Virus record (IMG/VR): IMGVR_UViG_3300024313_000015 | Span: 1-47,928 of that record | Source: a virus | DNA: 47,928 nt | Reading direction: 5' to 3' (one strand) | In this document: one piece after another, positions 1 through 9,372 of the stretch | Position numbering within the stretch: position 1 is the stretch's first letter | How the letters are laid out: the number at the start of each line of letters is the position of its first letter | Made by a program: the position numbers and the translations under genes | Notes under the pieces: generated by a model | Databases searched by the model: none | What the model saw: the letters and a program-made list of their open reading frames with translations, nothing else | What the model was told of the DNA's origin: nothing

Positions 1-1575
1 ATATTTTCCTCCTAGAGGTGCCGTCGTATTACATGGCGGCACAGGTGGGCTTGCTTTCAAAGGCTGAATTGTTGTGCTTTTCCAATAGTCTATAATAGAT
101 TTAGCTAAATCATCATATCCGTCTTCTTCAGCAGGATCTTCTGCTAAATCTATATCTTTATTACTTACACAAGCAGTTACTCTATCAAACCATTTATCTT
201 GTTCTTCATCATATTTATCTAATTTAGCTGATTTTCTTAGTCCTTCAACAACCGTGGTTTGTCCTCCAGCAAAAGGCATATCGTATACTTTATCATAAGT
301 AAATGCGATGATTGCGGTAGGATCAAGCCATTTAGGTAAATCAATATCTAATTTCTCACTAACCTGCCATGTGTATTGATTTATTTTAGAGTTTTCAATA
401 ATTTCTTGTATATCAAACCTATTGTATATTATATTGCTGAATTGGCTTGCTACTCTTAGATCTCCATTTGCGCGAGCTTCTGCTATAACTTTATCTTTAA
501 CAACATCTGCTAAATCTTTTATTTTATCTTCTAAATCTTTTAATATAGTTCGTACCCACCCTGGATAATGAACGCCACTGAAGCTGTTAAAGCGCTTAAC
601 CCATTTATAAAAGTTTTCAGTTTCGTCATTTTGTAATAAAACACGCTCAGTTAAAGAGTTTAATAAATAATCCTTAACATCCTTATTACTAAGGTCTAGA
701 GAATCCGTGTTTAATATATCTAATATCTTTGGAGTTGTATCTTGCTGGTCCGACTCGTCTTCTAGTGTGTTTACAATAACAGGTTCTCCTTTTTCTGAAA
801 TAGTAATTGTCACTTCTTTATTAATTACTTTAATTAAATTAAGATCTTCATCGTATACTTCTTTAAAAATATATTTATAATCTCCAGGCGTAGAAGATAT
901 ACGAGTCGTAAATACGCCGTCATTTGCTCGTTCTATAGGTTGATCTTCTTCGTTTATAGAATATAAAAATTTATATTTACCAGATTCGTTAAAACCATAT
1001 ATAGTTAAAACCGCGAATAAATCAGGAGATCCTGCATCGATTAACTCTTGATCTTTTTCTAATTGATCACTTATTAATTCTTCAATATTAATTCCGCCAG
1101 TAAAATCTTTTTCATCAACAAAAGGATCAGGGCATAAAGATTCAAACAAAGAGAAAAATTGAAATTTATCATACGTATGTGTTTTTTCAGGTTTGCTATT
1201 TTCTCTATAATCAATAAATGTTATTTCTAAATCTCTATTTTGATTAATACAATCTTCTATTTCACAAGTTGTATTATTAGTATAATCAGGCACTACCGTA
1301 GGTTCGTTAAAATCTGCAAATTTAGGTAATTCAAATTTATCTTCAAAAGATACAGTTTCTTCGTTAAATATTTTATTGAAGGCTGCTACAAACCCTGTGT
1401 CTAAAATAGGTTTTTGACCAGATACATGTGTTTGTCCATAGGGAGATTGTGAAGTTTTAACAGCGTTAAAATATTCATTAGATAAAAATAGAGCCCACTC
1501 TTCAACTGAATCATACCCTTGACCTGACATTTTGTCAGATACGTTTTTAATAAATTTAGGCCACTGTGCAGGCAT
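1..1575 (-). CDS. Unknown tail-module protein, C-terminus beyond window
   Basis: An open frame of 525 codons runs from the ATG at 1575 to the window edge without a stop, so the gene is cut at its 3' end. The protein starts MPAQWPKFIKNVSDKM and is mixed alpha/beta in character, with no signal peptide, membrane segment or repeat. The part near the edge contains a Pro/Cys stretch (PPVPPCNTTAPLGG). I do not recognise the family. It lies 2 bases after the stop of the spike-like gene and in the same direction, so by position it should be a tail or baseplate structural protein. That role is inference from context only. Confidence 0.75.
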   Translation of the reverse strand, partial: MPAQWPKFIKNVSDKMSGQGYDSVEEWALFLSNEYFNAVKTSQSPYGQTHVSGQKPILDTGFVAAFNKIFNEETVSFEDKFELPKFADFNEPTVVPDYTNNTTCEIEDCINQNRDLEITFIDYRENSKPEKTHTYDKFQFFSLFESLCPDPFVDEKDFTGGINIEELISDQLEKDQELIDAGSPDLFAVLTIYGFNESGKYKFLYSINEEDQPIERANDGVFTTRISSTPGDYKYIFKEVYDEDLNLIKVINKEVTITISEKGEPVIVNTLEDESDQQDTTPKILDILNTDSLDLSNKDVKDYLLNSLTERVLLQNDETENFYKWVKRFNSFSGVHYPGWVRTILKDLEDKIKDLADVVKDKVIAEARANGDLRVASQFSNIIYNRFDIQEIIENSKINQYTWQVSEKLDIDLPKWLDPTAIIAFTYDKVYDMPFAGGQTTVVEGLRKSAKLDKYDEEQDKWFDRVTACVSNKDIDLAEDPAEEDGYDDLAKSIIDYWKSTTIQPLKASPPVPPCNTTAPLGGKY

Positions 1576-1577
1576 AA

Positions 1578-2294
1578 TTATTTATTTTTTTGTTGATAGT
1601 TAATATGATTGTTCTTTGCTTGATTTATAAAAATAGGCGTCGGCGCTAATGGAGGCCCAGAAGGTCCTACACCAGTTGGATGAGTATGTGCCTTATAATC
1701 ATCTAAAAAAGTATTTAACCAAGTTTCTAAAGATACTCCTCTAACAGCTGGTTCGCTTTCGTCAGCCCCAGCTTCTCCTTCATTTGATAAAAATATATTT
1801 CCAGAATCTAAGAATATCTTTTCATCTGTTGAAATCTTTATCATACCATCTTCGTCTATTTGAATAAGTGGTCTTTCTTTAGCTCCACTTCCTCTTGTGA
1901 TTACTAACCCGTCGTCTTGTGAATGATATATTCTTAAGTTTCTTTCAGCGTCATACACTAAACTGATAACGTCCTGTGGTGCTGATGAAGATTCTAAAAT
2001 ATCTTCTTTTAATTCTTTGTTTTGATTAATGTGAAACCAATATTCTGGATGATATATGTTTCCGTTATCAAATCTAACTGCAACTATATCGCCAACTCTA
2101 GGGGTTGCATGTGAACCTGGTAAATCCCTATTCATAGGAGTTGCCCATGGAATAGCATCGTCTGGCAAGTTATCAAATTTACCATACACCTTGATTCTAC
2201 ACCTACCTAAATTTTTAGGATCTGTGTTATCGACAACTGCACCTAACCAGTGAGTTTCTCTAATATTATCTTTTTCAAGTTCTTCGCTATTCAT
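1578..2294 (-). CDS. Baseplate spike protein, gp5-type OB-fold, no lysozyme domain
   Basis: The 238-residue protein has the N-terminal OB-fold typical of T4 gp5, VgrG and gpV spikes: about residues 15-90, with HWLGAVVDN, RCRIKVYG and then GDIVAVRFDNGN followed by HPEYWF. A middle beta-rich part (about 110-190) resembles the start of a spike beta-helix. Near the C-terminus HTHP (203-206) followed by a Gly/Pro stretch is a pattern often seen in phage spike proteins. Unlike T4 gp5 there is no room for a lysozyme domain, so it would pierce without digesting peptidoglycan. The start overlaps the end of the upstream gene by 8 bases. It most likely sits at the tip of the tail tube on the hub encoded at 3491-5332. 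Confidence 0.8.
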   Translation of the reverse strand: MNSEELEKDNIRETHWLGAVVDNTDPKNLGRCRIKVYGKFDNLPDDAIPWATPMNRDLPGSHATPRVGDIVAVRFDNGNIYHPEYWFHINQNKELKEDILESSSAPQDVISLVYDAERNLRIYHSQDDGLVITRGSGAKERPLIQIDEDGMIKISTDEKIFLDSGNIFLSNEGEAGADESEPAVRGVSLETWLNTFLDDYKAHTHPTGVGPSGPPLAPTPIFINQAKNNHINYQQKNK

Positions 2295-3477
2295 CGTATA
2301 CGCTTCCTAAAGAGTTTCTAGACGCAGTAGTAAGAGCATCTAATACAGTATCTGCACCTGCGGCAGATCCATGAATATTTTCGCCTATAGATTCTTTAAT
2401 ATTGTTAGTTATATCGCCAGTTGCATTATCTACACCAGTTATAAATTCTTTATAAATATTATTAATACTTCTATCTAATCTACCAATAGTCGCGTCCTTT
2501 GCAGCCGCTTTTAATTCTTGCATTTTTTCTAAACCTTGGTTTTTCAAATCACCAACTGCTCTATCGACAAACGCCTGTCCTTTTTCTTTCGCTTTATCTA
2601 ATAACCAATCACCAACAGTATTTGGTGAAACTCCTTCTCCATCAGGAGATGGTGCTAAATTATCAGAACCAAATTCACTTGTTATTATACCATTTAAAAC
2701 TCTAGATTCTACATTGTATAACACTTCATAATTAAATGCAATTTTACCAGTTGCAGGTGCTTCTGGAGATTTTTGTAAATCTGTAAATATCTCAACACCT
2801 TCTTTTATATCAAATTCACAATCCTTTAATGATATCATAAAATAAGGTCTACCCGAAACTCCAGATATTTCTTTATTTTTATCTTCTATACTTAAAGTTG
2901 GTTTAAAATTATCTGGAAACCCTCTAAGAGCATCTTTGTTTAAACCACCGATTTTAGGCTTTGCATTATCTTTAATTTTTCTAACTTCACTTACATAAAT
3001 ATAAATTCTAAATTTACGTAAATTGCTAGGAAGAATATAACTCCATTTTCTTTCATCAAATACAGCTTTTCTATAAAGATGCATTAATCCAGCTACAGGT
3101 AGATTTAAAGATTCTAATGTTGTAATTTCAATTCTTGCATCGTCTCCTCCCATATACGCATTTTCAGGATTATACTGTTGAGTTCTTTCTAAACCAGAAA
3201 GACTTTGCCAGTACCATGGCATTTCATTATTGATAGTTTTTAAAGCCTTTTTAAAATTTTGTAAATTTTCTAATCTTTCTTTATAAAACTCAGATTCAGT
3301 TGAATCGGCATTAGCCAATTTAGCTAGATAATTTTCAGCACTTAAAGATAATAGTGGTGAATTTATTTGATCTGTAAAATCAAAAAGCATAACAAAAGAC
3401 AAGTATGTTGGATCTTGATACGGGTATCTAGATAACTTACTTTTCTTAAAATCTGATATTCTCTTAAAGTCTGACAT
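2287..3477 (-). CDS. Putative tail-tube-fold baseplate protein
   Basis: 396 residues. The centre (about 125-235) has the pattern LMHLYRKAVFDERKW, LPSNLRKFRIYIYVSEVR and later FMISLKDCEFDI, which resembles the tube-fold proteins of T4-like phages (gp19, gp48, gp54 group). The C-terminal third is Lys/Ala/Asp-rich and probably helical (KAKEKGQAFVDRAVGDLKNQG). It lies between the hub and the spike genes, which suits a tube initiator or cap in the baseplate. The match is by motif appearance only; an unrelated structural protein is possible. It overlaps the next gene by 8 bases, suggesting translational coupling. Confidence 0.55.
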   Translation of the reverse strand: MSDFKRISDFKKSKLSRYPYQDPTYLSFVMLFDFTDQINSPLLSLSAENYLAKLANADSTESEFYKERLENLQNFKKALKTINNEMPWYWQSLSGLERTQQYNPENAYMGGDDARIEITTLESLNLPVAGLMHLYRKAVFDERKWSYILPSNLRKFRIYIYVSEVRKIKDNAKPKIGGLNKDALRGFPDNFKPTLSIEDKNKEISGVSGRPYFMISLKDCEFDIKEGVEIFTDLQKSPEAPATGKIAFNYEVLYNVESRVLNGIITSEFGSDNLAPSPDGEGVSPNTVGDWLLDKAKEKGQAFVDRAVGDLKNQGLEKMQELKAAAKDATIGRLDRSINNIYKEFITGVDNATGDITNNIKESIGENIHGSAAGADTVLDALTTASRNSLGSVYDE

Positions 3478-3490
3478 ATAACTATTTATC

Positions 3491-5332
3491 TTATTTTTTT
3501 CGCATGTTTTGGACGTTAGGATCTTGTTTCGATGGATCTAAAGCTGCTTTAGCTTCATTTACAACTCCACCCTCATCTAGTATTGGGTTTACACTAATTC
3601 TAGGTTCACCTCTATATACTTCAGCTCCACTTGCGTCAAATACAACTATTTGCAACGTATTACCAGTTATTAAGATTTCATATAAGTGTGGCGTTGGCTC
3701 TGGCGTAGGTTCCGGTGTAGGTTCCGGTGTAGGCTCTGGTGCCGGTTCTGGGGTTGGTTCAGGAGCCGGTTGAGGCGCTGGTTGAGGCGCTGGCTCAGGT
3801 GCAGGTTCTGAAATATTTTCAGGTATATTATTTATGCGACTTGGCCATTCTCTTCTGAGAAGTTTCATCTTTTGTACAGTTTTGCCTGTTTTCCTTGTAT
3901 ATACATAACTTATTTCTCCAACAATATAAAACCCACTTAAGAATTCATCAATTACCCCAACACCATCGTTTTCATTTCTACTACCGTCGGCTATTTCCTC
4001 TTTTTCTTTAGCCTCAAATCCTAATTCTTCTTTCTTGGTCTTTAAAGCAGCATCGGCCGCAGTTTTATCAGGAGTTTCTGAGTATATTGCAACTGGCAAT
4101 TTTTGATATCTATATATAGCAGGATTCCATGTTGATAATTCAACTTCTAAAAAAACCTTATCAAGCTCTTGAAGATTTTGAACATTATGTAATCCTGCAA
4201 AGTTGTAATTTAAGTGTGTATTCGATGTTTCTGCATCACTATGTCTTCTGCCAACATACTTATATTTTATTTCTTGTTTGTATCTCTCCTCGTCCCTACG
4301 TCCTTTAAGAGGCTCATGTATGTCTTTAAGATTATTAGAAGATAAAGGCTCAACATCAAAGTTTACTAATCCAGTTTCCTCAGAATCATTCTCAAAAAAT
4401 TGAAGAACTCTTTTATATCCGTTCTTTTTTACTATTTCCCCAGAATTGTTTTGTATTGCATATTTTGAAATATGTACATTAGTGCCGGCTGCTCCTGAAA
4501 AAGATGTTATTGCTAATGGGGATTTATCTATTAAATTAGTTTCATTAGTAGCTTCAGGTCCTAATGTGTCATTTATATTTTCGTCAAAAGAAGAAATAGC
4601 ATCTTCAAAGTCTTCATCTGCATTTAATATAGAATTTAAATCTACGAAATTAAAATAATAATAAGGATCTACACAACATGTCACAAATGAATCTTCATTG
4701 ACGTAAGAGTGTTTTACTAAATCCTCGATAGTGTCTTTAATTGGCTCATACGGCGTTATTAAATTCATTGAATCGTCGGTTAAATCTACATTTGAAGCTA
4801 AACCTAATTTAAGTTCAGTGGTTATTTTTTCTAAATGATCTAATGTAGTTCCTACTCCGTATGATTTACATTGTTCTGCATATAATCCTGGTATTTTCAT
4901 CCTACCACTTAACGTATAAATAGCTCCTCCCATATTATTTGCTTCTGCAGATTTAGGAGGTGATATCACATCAACAATATCAAAATCCATTCTAATATCC
5001 TTATATATGTCTTTTGCTCTAGAAGCTATTCTTACGTTAATTACATCACCATCTCTTGGGTATGAATCAGCTGAAAATAAGGATTCTGAATCTATTATAG
5101 TTATGTTTATTGTCGGAGAAAACTCCGCTAAAGATATGTCAAAATGCTTAATGTCTGGTTTATTAAACCTATAACCATTAACAAATATTAAAGGAAACTC
5201 AACACCTAATTCTTGAGATGTATTGTTATCTCCAGGATTATCTCCCTCAGACTCTTTATAAGATTTAAATTTAAGCTTATCAAGTTCTATGGTTGGTTCT
5301 AATTTAGTTAAAATTTTACCCTGTACTGCCAT
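3491..5332 (-). CDS. Baseplate hub protein, gp27/gpD-like, with Pro-Glu linker
   Basis: 613 residues. Residues about 45-330 read like a hub protein: FVNGYRFNKPDIKHFDISL, then a domain with DGDVINVRIASRAKD and DFDIVDVISPP, as in gp27/gpD-type rings that carry the spike. Around residues 515-560 is a low-complexity linker of alternating Pro with Glu, Ala, Gln and Thr (PEPTPEPTPEP), followed by a small C-terminal domain of about 60 residues. Such a linker is not part of T4 gp27. The gene lies between the LysM-like gene (stop 1 base from this start) and the tube-like gene, the order expected of a hub. Hub role fairly sure; the job of the appended domain is unknown. Confidence 0.7.
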   Translation of the reverse strand: MAVQGKILTKLEPTIELDKLKFKSYKESEGDNPGDNNTSQELGVEFPLIFVNGYRFNKPDIKHFDISLAEFSPTINITIIDSESLFSADSYPRDGDVINVRIASRAKDIYKDIRMDFDIVDVISPPKSAEANNMGGAIYTLSGRMKIPGLYAEQCKSYGVGTTLDHLEKITTELKLGLASNVDLTDDSMNLITPYEPIKDTIEDLVKHSYVNEDSFVTCCVDPYYYFNFVDLNSILNADEDFEDAISSFDENINDTLGPEATNETNLIDKSPLAITSFSGAAGTNVHISKYAIQNNSGEIVKKNGYKRVLQFFENDSEETGLVNFDVEPLSSNNLKDIHEPLKGRRDEERYKQEIKYKYVGRRHSDAETSNTHLNYNFAGLHNVQNLQELDKVFLEVELSTWNPAIYRYQKLPVAIYSETPDKTAADAALKTKKEELGFEAKEKEEIADGSRNENDGVGVIDEFLSGFYIVGEISYVYTRKTGKTVQKMKLLRREWPSRINNIPENISEPAPEPAPQPAPQPAPEPTPEPAPEPTPEPTPEPTPEPTPHLYEILITGNTLQIVVFDASGAEVYRGEPRISVNPILDEGGVVNEAKAALDPSKQDPNVQNMRKK

Positions 5333-5333
5333 A

Positions 5334-5822
5334 TTAAATAGTAATTGTGCCTCCTTCTATATCCATATTCTTTTCTCCATCTTTAAGGATATTAGGTGGA
5401 AGTATTTCTTTAGATCCGTTTAATTTTTGTGATGCCTTTTGTTTTAAATATTCAATTCTGTTCTGATCTTTAACAGTTAATCTCTTACTATCCATAAATT
5501 GATCTTTAATAGGATGTGAGCTATCTGATTTATCTTGTGGTTTAATAGTTTTCCAATTCTTAAATGGAAGATCAGTATATGGTATATTAAGAACATCTCC
5601 TTCATTAATTGAAAATGGATTAGAAATGTTATTGAATTTTAATATTTGTTCAGAGTATGTTGTATTGTTATATACTCTATCGGCAATTAAATCAATTCTA
5701 CCAACTTCATCAGCATGTACAGTGTATACTGTCATGGTTTTAACATTTTCATTAAATAGAACGCAAGGCTCAGTTAATCTGAGTTTATTATTTTTTACTT
5801 TTTTATTATCTATTGATTTCAT
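5334..5822 (-). CDS. Baseplate protein with LysM-like domain, gp53-like
   Basis: 162 residues. Residues about 28-90 have the LysM/gpX pattern: TVYTVHADEVGRIDLIADRVY, an asparagine-rich middle, then INEGDVLNIP. In T4, gp53 is a wedge protein with a LysM-like fold that joins baseplate parts, and gpX of P2 is similar. The second half is Lys/Asp-rich and ends DIEGGTITI. Tight packing (1 base to the hub gene, 1 base to the upstream gene) supports a shared baseplate transcript. The fold assignment is reasonable; equivalence to gp53 rather than gpX is inferred from the phage type. Confidence 0.7.
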   Translation of the reverse strand: MKSIDNKKVKNNKLRLTEPCVLFNENVKTMTVYTVHADEVGRIDLIADRVYNNTTYSEQILKFNNISNPFSINEGDVLNIPYTDLPFKNWKTIKPQDKSDSSHPIKDQFMDSKRLTVKDQNRIEYLKQKASQKLNGSKEILPPNILKDGEKNMDIEGGTITI

Positions 5823-5823
5823 A

Positions 5824-7596
5824 TTATCCGTTTGCTAATTTTCTCAATTCTTTAACAATATTCGAGTTTTTGCCTTTGGTTTTACCATAAGCATCTACAT
5901 CTGTTACTGCATTAATATCTACTGAGTCTGATGGTTGTATGTAGAATCTACCACGACCCAGGTTAAACATTGATTCAATTTCAGCTTTATCTCTTGGTCT
6001 TGCTGGTTTTAATTTAACAATTACTACCATTCTTTCCGGGAAATCATTAGGTCCCATAGCTCCTTCGAAATTCACTTCAGTATCAGTACATGCCATATTA
6101 CCCATAACCGCAATAGGATTTAATGGATTACCAATAGTAACATGCCATTGTCCAGTTGAATCACCAGTTAAAAGAGACTGAACTGCTTGTCCTCCCTGTG
6201 GAGTATTAAACATTTTCATTAAACCACCTCCTAATAAATTTCCAAAAACTTTACCAATTCCATTCTTTTTTAAACCATCTTTTACATTGTCAAACATTTG
6301 AGTCAGACTAGCTCCTCTCCCACTCTTTGTAATATCTTGAAGAACAGTCTGCATAAAACCTCCAAAATCTCCATTTCTTATTTTTTCAATATCACCTAGC
6401 GGTTTAGTAATTGATCCATCTCCAATATATCTAACGGCCCCACCCCAAAAAGGAGCATTATTATATGTAAGAGCCAATATGTTTGCAAGTTGATCCATCA
6501 TTAAAATTTTAGGATTTGATCCTCCAAGATCTCTTAGCTCATATTCAAACTTAAGACTAAATTCTTGATTAAATGTCATACCCTGTTCTCTCATTAAAAC
6601 TTTATTAATTACATTGATAGGGCCAAACACGTGATTAGGATATGTATTAGTAAATGAATCATACCCTGCATTTGCGTCTGCTGATGCCGTTTCATAAGCG
6701 TCTTTACCCTGTGCTGCAGATGCTGCAGCTGATAATAACCTGTCTCCCGCGATTCTAGCTCCAAATGTACCCGATCTCGATTTTGTTTGAGATTGTAGTG
6801 TTTGGACTTTAGCCTCAGCTTCTTTCCAATTGAAACCATGTGAAAATTTCATAATATCTGATAGATTATTACCAGTAGATTCTCCCATCCAAGTAATAGC
6901 TCGAGCAATATCCGGTTGAGGTACACTCTCACCGCCCATACTTTTTGGAGATATAATATCATCAGGACATGGAAATGAAAATCTTCTTAAAGTAATCATC
7001 ATGTTATTTGGTATTTTACCAAAATAACGTGTTAATGCAAAATCAGAATAACTATATGCATATCCATAATTATCGGCAATTCCTTCGGTCATTTGTATAA
7101 TTTTAGATGCAGTTGGATTTGCTAATACACTCGGGTCAATTTTATTAAAATGCTTACTTGCACCACCGGCTTTACCACCTTCTGGGTTTAAAACACTTCC
7201 TCTAAAATCAACTAAAGAATATTTACTAAATAAAGAAAATGGTCTTGGACCTATTGTAATGTCTCCTCCGGTCGTTTTTCCGTCTAAACCGTCAGGAATT
7301 GTATGAGTGACTGACTCTTCTAAATTTGTATAAAATTTAGAGCCATCAGTACCTACATTTTCAACTGTAATATCCCCAGATACTCCTGCGATATTTAAGT
7401 TATTATCTAATTCTTGATTAGATTTTAAAGAGTTATTTGTATTTCTAGAAGTAAGTTGAGATTGAACCCCGTCAGGATTTTCTAAATCAACGTCAAAGCC
7501 GGCTGCCCTTTTAATAGAGTTTATCCCACCTTGAATTCCTTTACTGATTCCCTTTCCAACCGAATTAGTCGCACCTTTTATATTAAGTCCTGGCAT
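5824..7596 (-). CDS. Large tail/baseplate structural protein
   Basis: 590 residues. The N-terminal 100 residues are Gly/Asn-rich and probably disordered. The core contains GYAYSYSDFALTRYFGKIPNNMMI, TFNQEFSLKFEYELRDLGG and a well-defined C-terminal block (about 490-575) WHVTIGNPLNPIAVMGNMAC followed by ERMVVIVKLKPARPRDK and SMFNLGRGRFYI. The last block looks like a phage structural domain seen in T4-like relatives, but I cannot name the family with certainty. It is the first gene of the 1-7.6 kb structural block, starts after a 50-base gap, and would be a baseplate or tube-associated component. Confidence 0.65.
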   Translation of the reverse strand: MPGLNIKGATNSVGKGISKGIQGGINSIKRAAGFDVDLENPDGVQSQLTSRNTNNSLKSNQELDNNLNIAGVSGDITVENVGTDGSKFYTNLEESVTHTIPDGLDGKTTGGDITIGPRPFSLFSKYSLVDFRGSVLNPEGGKAGGASKHFNKIDPSVLANPTASKIIQMTEGIADNYGYAYSYSDFALTRYFGKIPNNMMITLRRFSFPCPDDIISPKSMGGESVPQPDIARAITWMGESTGNNLSDIMKFSHGFNWKEAEAKVQTLQSQTKSRSGTFGARIAGDRLLSAAASAAQGKDAYETASADANAGYDSFTNTYPNHVFGPINVINKVLMREQGMTFNQEFSLKFEYELRDLGGSNPKILMMDQLANILALTYNNAPFWGGAVRYIGDGSITKPLGDIEKIRNGDFGGFMQTVLQDITKSGRGASLTQMFDNVKDGLKKNGIGKVFGNLLGGGLMKMFNTPQGGQAVQSLLTGDSTGQWHVTIGNPLNPIAVMGNMACTDTEVNFEGAMGPNDFPERMVVIVKLKPARPRDKAEIESMFNLGRGRFYIQPSDSVDINAVTDVDAYGKTKGKNSNIVKELRKLANG

Positions 7597-7647
7597 GTAA
7601 TTATATAATATTATTTAAACTAGTATTATATATATTCAGATTTATTC

Positions 7648-8238
7648 CTATGCTTTTAAGTTATCGTAATCTGGTCCTGTTGGTCTAAAAAGTAATTTAT
7701 CGTAGTATTTTTTATTGGAAGGTGCTCTATCTCCTAAAAACTTTTTAAGATGAGCTTCAAATACTCCTTTGGATTCATAATAATATTGGCCTTTAGAATA
7801 AGAGGATCTTGTGGCTTTTTCATATAAATCTCTTAATTCTTTTTCAATTAAAAAATCTTGAATATTATTATATAACTCTGAAATCTGGTTATATGATTTG
7901 GTACACATAACTGAATCGACTACAATTGAATAGGTTTCAGCGTTCGCATCTAGATATTTAGTAAGTTCATCTTTAGTTTTAAATTTATCTCTATTAAATC
8001 TAAATTTAGTTGAACCTCCATCGAAATTTTTATCAAAGTTCATATCGAAGAAATACCTTTTTAAAAAATTAATGTCATCATAGAACTTAACTATTCTAAT
8101 CTGATATTTAGGCATTGTCTCATCGAACTTAACGTCATATATAATTGCCCTTACCGGAAAAACTATATTTGAATATCTTGTGTTTGAAATTAAAGCGTGA
8201 ATATATTCACCTTTACTAAAAAGTCTATGATTAACCAT
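7648..8238 (-). CDS. Unknown protein upstream of the tail module
   Basis: 196 residues, rich in aromatic residues, Lys and Asp; no membrane segment or signal peptide. The first half looks beta-rich (NIVFPVRAIIYDVKFDE, YQIRIVKFYDD) and the second half helical. I recognise no catalytic motif. Its start overlaps the preceding gene by 8 bases and it is transcribed towards the baseplate genes, so a tail or assembly role is possible. The 50-base gap to the next gene is AT-rich and may hold a promoter. Confidence 0.6.
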   Translation of the reverse strand: MVNHRLFSKGEYIHALISNTRYSNIVFPVRAIIYDVKFDETMPKYQIRIVKFYDDINFLKRYFFDMNFDKNFDGGSTKFRFNRDKFKTKDELTKYLDANAETYSIVVDSVMCTKSYNQISELYNNIQDFLIEKELRDLYEKATRSSYSKGQYYYESKGVFEAHLKKFLGDRAPSNKKYYDKLLFRPTGPDYDNLKA

Positions 8239-8641
8239 TATCTACAAACTTGACAAAATCAAACTTGCTTAAAATTGCTTTAGAAGGTATTTGATCCATG
8301 TTTAAAACATTTAAAACGAAGCTAATTTCTCTTTCAGTTATTGAATTTATTAAATCCTTTGTATTAGAAACTGTATCTATATTTAAGTTTTTAAACGAGT
8401 ATACTACTGTTGTGATAGGTTTCTTTTCAGGATTAACTGCGTTTTTTAAAGATTGGATAATATTTAAACCTATGATAGAGTCTATTGGCTCCTCATTATA
8501 AGGATCTGCCTTTATAAGTTTATTTTTAATTATAGAATAATCTATGATACTTAATTGAGGATCTTCAATTGATCTTACGAACTTATTGAAATCTCTCTTT
8601 GATTTATACCAAACACATTCTATATTTAGATTACTATCCAT
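8231..8641 (-). CDS. Unknown 136-residue protein
   Basis: Starts MDSNLNIECVWYKS and is a balanced soluble alpha/beta sequence with no recognisable motif. It overlaps its neighbours by 8 bases on both sides (8231-8238 and 8634-8641), so it belongs to a tightly coupled group of four small genes from 9327 to 7648. The overlaps and clean reading frame support a real gene. T4 has small hub-assembly genes (26, 51) near its hub genes, but nothing in this sequence proves that link. Confidence 0.6.
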   Translation of the reverse strand: MDSNLNIECVWYKSKRDFNKFVRSIEDPQLSIIDYSIIKNKLIKADPYNEEPIDSIIGLNIIQSLKNAVNPEKKPITTVVYSFKNLNIDTVSNTKDLINSITEREISFVLNVLNMDQIPSKAILSKFDFVKFVDNG

Positions 8642-8948
8642 TTTTCTTTTCTTGCAACTCTTTTATTTTGAGTTCCAAATTCTTTATTTTAAAATCAATT
8701 TCAGAGGGAGAAGCTTTATAATGTTCTCCCCAATCTGAATCAATTTGTATCTGTATTTTAGATTTAGAGTTTCCTAATTCTAGACCAACGTCTATACAAA
8801 GTTCTTCAATAAATTTAATTTTGTTCGATATACTATCAAACTCATATACTGTAGTAGATTCGTAAGTTTCTCCAGCACCGTTAATATTGTCATCAACCAC
8901 TGATCTAATTACGCCATTATCTGCTAGTTGTAATTTAATTTCCTGCAT
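8634..8948 (-). CDS. Unknown small protein with C-terminal coiled coil
   Basis: 104 residues. The first 70 contain alternating hydrophobic residues (KIQIQIDSDWGEHYKA), and the last 25 form a probable coiled coil (EIDFKIKNLELKIKELQEKK). Overlaps the next gene by 8 bases and the previous one by 14. No family recognised. The coiled coil suggests an oligomeric or partner-binding protein. Confidence 0.6.
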   Translation of the reverse strand: MQEIKLQLADNGVIRSVVDDNINGAGETYESTTVYEFDSISNKIKFIEELCIDVGLELGNSKSKIQIQIDSDWGEHYKASPSEIDFKIKNLELKIKELQEKKNG

Positions 8949-9327
8949 TTTTTCTAGCTGCTAAAGATTGTTGAGCTTCTCTTCTTAATACATTTGCCTG
9001 TTTTTTATCAGCTCTATAAGTATCTTTATCTTTAATTGCAGTTATTGTCCATGCTTCTTCTAATTTAGAAATTTCATCAGAGTTATATCCGAAAGATTCC
9101 CAAGTTTCTTTTAATATATTTAATTTAGACATTAGTTGCTCTTCAATTGAGTCTAATCTTCTCTTTTCGTTTATACGTTCTGATTCTTTTCCGTCTTCAG
9201 CCATTTTAGTATACCATGCTATTCCTTGCTCTGAAAATCTACCGAACATGTTTTTTATTTTTAAAAAACCTGCTTGTCTAAATTGTTGTCTTTTTTGCTT
9301 TCTAGCGTATGATGATCCTTTTGCCAT
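8935..9327 (-). CDS. Unknown basic small protein
   Basis: 130 residues. The N-terminus is strongly basic (MAKGSSYARKQKRQQFRQAG) and the rest is helical and charged. A basic head with a helical body could bind nucleic acid or a structural partner; no domain is recognised. It heads a four-gene group, 45 bases after the previous stop, and a TATAAATA box lies 29 bases upstream of its start. Confidence 0.6.
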   Translation of the reverse strand: MAKGSSYARKQKRQQFRQAGFLKIKNMFGRFSEQGIAWYTKMAEDGKESERINEKRRLDSIEEQLMSKLNILKETWESFGYNSDEISKLEEAWTITAIKDKDTYRADKKQANVLRREAQQSLAARKNAGN

Positions 9328-9355
9328 TTTTATAAATGTTTAATTGATTATAGTA

Positions 9356-9363
9356 TATTTATA
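9356..9363 (-). promoter_or_regulatory. Candidate T4-type late promoter box TATAAATA
   Basis: The minus strand reads TATAAATA here, 28 bases before the ATG at 9327. This is the exact -10 element recognised by the T4 late sigma factor gp55. It heads the small-gene group that leads into the tail module, where a late promoter would be expected. In a 70% AT genome such an octamer also occurs by chance, so position is the main support. Confidence 0.35.
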
Positions 9364-9372
9364 CTTTTTATA

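Noticed and set aside
3504-3773. Plus-strand frame opposite the hub Pro-Glu linker (Gly/Ser/Val repeat)
   Set aside because: It is the mirror of the linker repeat and lies inside a well-supported gene.
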